The translations under genes and the position numbers were made by a program. From positions 1 through 17,632 of the forward strand of contig NZ_CAMHRZ010000043.1 of the NCBI RefSeq assembly GCF_946187255.1: DNA of 17,632 nucleotides. Direction: 5' to 3'. Below, piece after piece: positions 14,236 through 17,632 of the stretch. This DNA comes from an uncultured Ruminococcus sp. Its GTDB lineage: Bacteria; Bacillota; Clostridia; Oscillospirales; Ruminococcaceae. Under the pieces are notes generated by a model. The model did no database searches. It had not been told where the DNA came from and was given only the letters and a program-made list of their open reading frames with translations. Position 1 is the first letter of the stretch, and the number at the start of each line of letters is the position of its first letter.

Positions 14236-15749
14236 TCCGAATACCTCCGTCTGAGCCATACTGCGCCGCCGATAAGACCTACAACAACGGGCACAGCGAT
14301 AAATATAACATTGGTAACATTAGCCTTAGCCTTAGATTCTATGCTCATTTCGTCAAAGGTCCTCTCCTTGCCTTCGATACCGAAGTCAAGAGCCTGATCC
14401 GAATCATACATCCAGGAGAATACGGAAAGCTGGAGATTTACGGGTATGGTCATATATGTCTGATATATGTTCTCATCATCCATGAATTCTCCGTTGCCCA
14501 TTACCATGATCTTTGCATTGGCACGGTTTCTGTCGGTGGAGTACATGGACAGATCAAGGACAACATTCTGTATACGCTCTGCGGGCTTGGTACCGCCGTA
14601 AGGCTCACCGATAGCTGTTGAGGAACCGTCGCCCACTCTGTCGATAGTCTGGAGAAGGGAGCCAACGGTAATATTTTCCTTGCTCTCGCCCTCGTTGTAT
14701 ATCTCCATGAAGCTTCGTGTGTTTGTCATTACGGGAACATCGCCGTTTTCTACGAACTGTGACAGTTCGCTGGTCAGATCGATGCTTGAAGTCTCATCGG
14801 CGCGAACGATGCTGCAGCGGAAGCTGGTGGGATCGTTGGGGACATAGAATTCATCATCGGTCTCGGTAACGAGGTCATAGTCCATGCTTATGGAGAAGTC
14901 CTTGAATATGCTCTCTATATTGGTATAGTCGATAGGATCCTCGTTAGGCGCCATCCAGAAGCAGATATTTCCGCCGTTGTCGAGATAGCTGTTGAGTGCA
15001 GCCAGTTCGGTCGGAGAGATATCGTTCTTGGGAGCGGCAACGATAACTATCGCAGCGTCATCGGGAACGGTAGTCTTGCTTGTAAGATCCAGTTCCTGTG
15101 CTATGTAGTTTCTTGCAGCGAGGTTCTTTTTCAGTGTGGTGTATTCATTATCAAGAGACTTCTCACCGTGTCCTGTCAGGAAATACATCTTTACTTCCTT
15201 GCCGGTGACTACAGCCTCGATAGCACCTGTGATGATGTTTTCACCTGTGAAATATACGGAGCTTGTGGTCTGTTTGTTGGTGTTATCTGTGTTTGTATGT
15301 GTTTCAAACATGGTATATGCGGGGATATGCTTGCTCCTGCCATCGCACACGATGACGATGTCGCCCTTTGAGATGGAATAGCCCAGTTCCTGGAGCTCCT
15401 TTGTCTTGTCGGGGTCACTGTCGGGATCGAATGCCTGGAAATTTACGCAGTCGAATTTTGAATACTCCCTCAGCGCATTGTAGAGGGGCATACTGTCCGT
15501 ATCGGTGGAAAGTACATCCATATCAAACAGGAAGTAGAAATCCACCTGCTTGTCCACCGAGTTCAGATAGTTCCTGGTGGTATCGGTGAGCTGGTATATA
15601 CCCGTCGGGCTCATATCCCATATAACATTAAGACGGGATACCATCAGATTTATCAGCACGACTATCGCCAGCGCGATGGTGCCGAAGGCAATAGCAGCAG
15701 GTGTAAAGCTGCGTGCCTTTTTAGGTTTTGCGGTTTCTTTTTGTGCCAT
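14232..15749 (-). CDS. Gldg-family ABC transporter auxiliary protein
   Basis: This 505-residue protein has a membrane segment at about 16-38, a large extracytoplasmic domain, and a second membrane segment at about 479-500 followed by a basic end (RRRYSE). The domain contains YFLTGHGEKSL near 189-199, a motif of the GldG/DUF4350-type GATase-like fold of ABC-associated proteins, and a VIVAAPKNDISPTEL stretch near 235-249. In Bacteroidetes GldG is part of the gliding-linked ABC complex. In Firmicutes the same gene set has no known link to gliding, and its substrate is unknown. The ATG has GGAGGG 8 nt upstream, 16 nt after the permease stop. Its stop overlaps the DUF4340 start. It is probably the extracytoplasmic part of the transporter. 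Confidence 0.88.
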   Translation of the reverse strand: MAQKETAKPKKARSFTPAAIAFGTIALAIVVLINLMVSRLNVIWDMSPTGIYQLTDTTRNYLNSVDKQVDFYFLFDMDVLSTDTDSMPLYNALREYSKFDCVNFQAFDPDSDPDKTKELQELGYSISKGDIVIVCDGRSKHIPAYTMFETHTNTDNTNKQTTSSVYFTGENIITGAIEAVVTGKEVKMYFLTGHGEKSLDNEYTTLKKNLAARNYIAQELDLTSKTTVPDDAAIVIVAAPKNDISPTELAALNSYLDNGGNICFWMAPNEDPIDYTNIESIFKDFSISMDYDLVTETDDEFYVPNDPTSFRCSIVRADETSSIDLTSELSQFVENGDVPVMTNTRSFMEIYNEGESKENITVGSLLQTIDRVGDGSSTAIGEPYGGTKPAERIQNVVLDLSMYSTDRNRANAKIMVMGNGEFMDDENIYQTYMTIPVNLQLSVFSWMYDSDQALDFGIEGKERTFDEMSIESKAKANVTNVIFIAVPVVVGLIGGAVWLRRRYSE

Positions 15750-15765
15750 GTACTATACCCTCCAA

Positions 15766-16497
15766 TCAGCGATGGCCCCAGCGGCGCTTTTCTATGTGCA
15801 GAACGATCCAGAACAGCACCAGTACAGTCAGGCTGAGGAAGAATATCAGATCCTCAAGACGGAACATACCCTGTGCAAAGAATACGAAGCGGCGCTGCAT
15901 GGAAAACCATGTTACAACGGAATTGAGTTTCGGATAGCTCTGTACCATCTTGGTCGCAGCGAACTGATCGAGGAACAGGAAGCCCTCCATCACGATCTCA
16001 CCGATTATCGCAGCGATTATCGGGCTGCTCTGCATGGAAGAGAACAGCATACCGATGGCGATACATACAAGACCCCACATGAAGAAGCTGAGGTAGCCGC
16101 ATATCAGCGATGACCATATAACAGTTCCGTGCATGGAGATGTAGATGGGGAAGAACAGCGAGAGCAGCAGCATGAATATGAATACTGTCACTATCGCAAA
16201 ATACTTCGCCAGGACGATCTGCGTGATGGTAAGAGGGCTGGTAAGCAGCTGAACCTCTGTGCCGCCGCGCCTTTCATCCGCAAAGGAACGCATCGTCAGA
16301 AGCGGTATGATAAATATGAAATAGAAGAAATTGTTATAGAACATATCGGGAAAGGAGAACTGGAATACGCTGGTCTGCATACTCGCTATCCTGTTCACGA
16401 AAGCAAAACCGAAGATCAGCATGAACAGTGCCGAAAGCACATAAGCGAACGGCGAGTAAAAGAACGACTGGATCTCCTTTTTATATAAAGAAAACAT
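15766..16497 (-). CDS. ABC-2 type permease (GldF-like)
   Basis: This 243-residue integral membrane protein has six hydrophobic segments at about 18-36, 55-70, 100-120, 130-153, 157-178 and 217-236. It starts MFSLYKKEIQSFFYSPFAYV and carries the MRSFADERRGGTEVQLLTSP stretch (69-88) common in GldF-type ABC-2 permeases, where it forms the cytoplasmic coupling region. One copy would form a homodimer with two ATPase subunits. The ATG has AAAGGAG 9 nt upstream. It lies 18 nt after the ATPase stop and 16 nt before the Gldg gene, so it is the second gene of the operon. The substrate cannot be read from the sequence. Confidence 0.93.
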   Translation of the reverse strand: MFSLYKKEIQSFFYSPFAYVLSALFMLIFGFAFVNRIASMQTSVFQFSFPDMFYNNFFYFIFIIPLLTMRSFADERRGGTEVQLLTSPLTITQIVLAKYFAIVTVFIFMLLLSLFFPIYISMHGTVIWSSLICGYLSFFMWGLVCIAIGMLFSSMQSSPIIAAIIGEIVMEGFLFLDQFAATKMVQSYPKLNSVVTWFSMQRRFVFFAQGMFRLEDLIFFLSLTVLVLFWIVLHIEKRRWGHR

Positions 16498-16515
16498 TTT
16501 TGCACACTCCTTTAC

Positions 16516-17475
16516 TTAGTTATCCGCAGGACTCGAACGTTTGCTCTTTTTGCCTGTGAGTTCAAGGAATATCTGTTCAAGATCAGCCTTCTCCATAGAC
16601 ATCTCGATGATATTGACCTTGTTTTCAACCAGTGCAGAGGTGATCTGCTGACGTACCTTCTCATCCTTCAGGCGTATCTTGTACAGCCAGGTATTCTCAT
16701 CAGTCTCGGTACATTCGACGATCTCATCGATGCCCTCGATCTCACCCAGTGCCAGCTCAGCAGTGATCTGGTCGCCCTGTATCGTAACATTGAGTACGGA
16801 GGAGCCGCTCATCCTGCGCTCCAGGTTCTCGATGGTGTCGATAGCGCACAGCTCTCCTTTATTAATGATGACTACACGGTTGCACACAGCGCTTATCTCA
16901 CCCAGTATGTGGGAGGAAAGTATCACGGAATGATCCTTGCCAAGTTCACGGATGAAACTGCGCAGCTCGGATACCTGTGTAGGGTCGAGACCAACAGTGG
17001 GCTCGTCCAGTATCAGCAGGTCGGGATCACCGATGATTGCCTGTGCCAGACCTACACGCTGCTTGTAACCCTTTGAAAGATTGGAGATCAGCCTGCGGCG
17101 CATATCTGTCAGCGCCAGACGCTTCATAGCCTTCTCTACCTCTTTTTTCCTTTTGCCCCTGTTTACGCCCTTGATGCCCGCACAGTAGAGCAGATACTCC
17201 TCAACGCGCATATCGGGATAAAGGGGCGGTATCTCGGGGAGATAACCGATGCAGCGCTTCGCAGCTCTCGCATCCTCCTTGATATCGTGTCCGCAGACAG
17301 TAACTGTACCCTCAGAGGTCGGCAGATAGCCTGCGATGATGTTCATCGTAGTGGATTTGCCCGCACCGTTAGGTCCGAGAAATCCCAGGATCTCATTATC
17401 CCTGATCTCAAAGCTGATATCATGGACAGCCGTAACTTTTCCATAGTGCTTTGTCAGGTTCTTAACTTCAACCAT
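16516..17475 (-). CDS. ABC transporter ATP-binding protein (GldA-like)
   Basis: This 319-residue ATPase powers the ABC-2 transporter. Walker A GPNGAGKST is at residues 34-42, the signature LSKGYKQR at 133-140, Walker B LLILDEP at 153-159 and the switch His at 189 (SSHIL). The Q-loop position reads YLPE (78-81) with Glu81 rather than Gln, which is usual for the GldA/NatA-like branch and supports this assignment. A C-terminal regulatory extension of about 100 residues follows the nucleotide-binding domain. The ATG has AAAGGAG 6 nt upstream. It is the first gene of a four-gene operon with permease, Gldg and DUF4340. A possible operator-bearing promoter lies about 90-120 bp upstream. Confidence 0.95.
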   Translation of the reverse strand: MVEVKNLTKHYGKVTAVHDISFEIRDNEILGFLGPNGAGKSTTMNIIAGYLPTSEGTVTVCGHDIKEDARAAKRCIGYLPEIPPLYPDMRVEEYLLYCAGIKGVNRGKRKKEVEKAMKRLALTDMRRRLISNLSKGYKQRVGLAQAIIGDPDLLILDEPTVGLDPTQVSELRSFIRELGKDHSVILSSHILGEISAVCNRVVIINKGELCAIDTIENLERRMSGSSVLNVTIQGDQITAELALGEIEGIDEIVECTETDENTWLYKIRLKDEKVRQQITSALVENKVNIIEMSMEKADLEQIFLELTGKKSKRSSPADN

Positions 17476-17570
17476 AAAAGGCTCCTTTCATATTACTCCG
17501 TATTATAGTATTCCTTATTGTGATATACCCCGTACCTGTTCAAAAAAAAACAGACACACATATACTCTGT

Positions 17571-17599
17571 ATTATCCTACATAAAAGTGAACTTGGAAT
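17571..17599 (-). promoter_or_regulatory. candidate promoter of the Gld-type ABC operon, with XRE-operator-like spacer
   Basis: On the minus strand a -10 GATAAT (17571-17576), followed by ACAG, lies 17 nt from a weak -35 (ATTCCA). The spacer holds CAAGT-N2-ACTT. Aligned to the XRE operon promoter (4842-4870), 22 of 29 bases match without gaps, including AATACAG after the operator, and the operator-to--10 distance is the same. The other -10-like TATAAT closer to the gene (17502-17507) has no visible -35. Confidence 0.45.
17585..17596. promoter_or_regulatory. third XRE-operator-like site
   Basis: AAGTGAACTTGG is identical to the core of operator O2 (4878-4889). On the minus strand one half-site (CCAAGT) is perfect and the other (ACTTTT) matches 4 of 6. 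It lies inside the candidate ABC-operon promoter. Confidence 0.45.
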
Positions 17600-17632
17600 G
17601 TATAAAATATGCATATTCAAAGAAAACTTAGC

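Noticed and set aside
14236..14259. An eight-codon N-terminal extension of the DUF4340 protein
   Set aside because: The ATG at 14235 has a well-spaced GGAGGT and the ATGA overlap with the upstream gene, and it begins directly at the membrane anchor.
15577..16113. A 178-residue plus-strand frame
   Set aside because: It lies antisense across the permease and Gldg genes, with no supporting signals.
16516..17475. Glu81 in the Q-loop of the ATPase as a broken active site
   Set aside because: YLPE at this position is common in the GldA/NatA-like branch, so it supports the family rather than showing decay.
17502..17507. TATAAT just upstream of the ABC ATPase as the main promoter
   Set aside because: No -35-like hexamer lies at 16-18 nt and there is no extended -10, so the site at 17571-17599 was preferred. 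A weak contribution cannot be excluded.

Overview
The window looks like chromosomal DNA of a fibrolytic Firmicute close to Ruminococcus (R. albus / R. champanellensis type). This is an inference. It rests on a secreted GH9 cellulase and a secreted BspA-type leucine-rich-repeat protein that share a C-terminal fibronectin-like module, a pyruvate phosphate dikinase with very strong codon bias, many consensus sigma-A promoters, and GGAGG ribosome binding sites. No rRNA, tRNA, IS element or CRISPR array was seen.

Layout. (1) 29-3201, minus strand: a three-gene operon of an MBOAT-like membrane protein (TTG start, catalytic His replaced by Tyr), a single-pass Thr-rich surface protein with a 10-residue repeat, and a TIGR01212/YhcC-type radical SAM protein. 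(2) 3457-4585, plus strand: a lone extended-SDR epimerase/dehydratase with its own promoter, a hairpin-rich leader and a terminator. (3) 4838-6222, plus strand: a compact operon of three 107-residue three-helix membrane proteins repeated at an exact 329-bp period, then a 69-residue XRE regulator. A perfect consensus promoter carries two copies of a CAAGT-N2-ACTTGG palindrome. (4) 6380-9185, plus strand: ppdK with its own promoter and terminator. (5) 9214-12760, minus strand: the GH9 gene and, upstream of it, the LRR gene. Each has its own promoter. (6) 12795-17599, minus strand: a four-gene Gld-type ABC operon (ATPase, ABC-2 permease, Gldg-family protein, DUF4340 protein).

Two observations stand out. 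First, the LRR and GH9 genes look like two copies of one expression and secretion cassette with different central domains. Both have the same 24-nt terminator hairpin upstream, a 38-bp upstream element at identical spacing to the -35 box, a shared leader and signal peptide, and a C-terminal module with 83 of 87 identical residues. Second, the XRE operon promoter has a look-alike on the minus strand at the window edge (17571-17599), upstream of the ABC operon, with the same operator-to--10 spacing. The XRE protein may therefore control both the small membrane-protein operon and the ABC operon, which points to a membrane or envelope-stress circuit.
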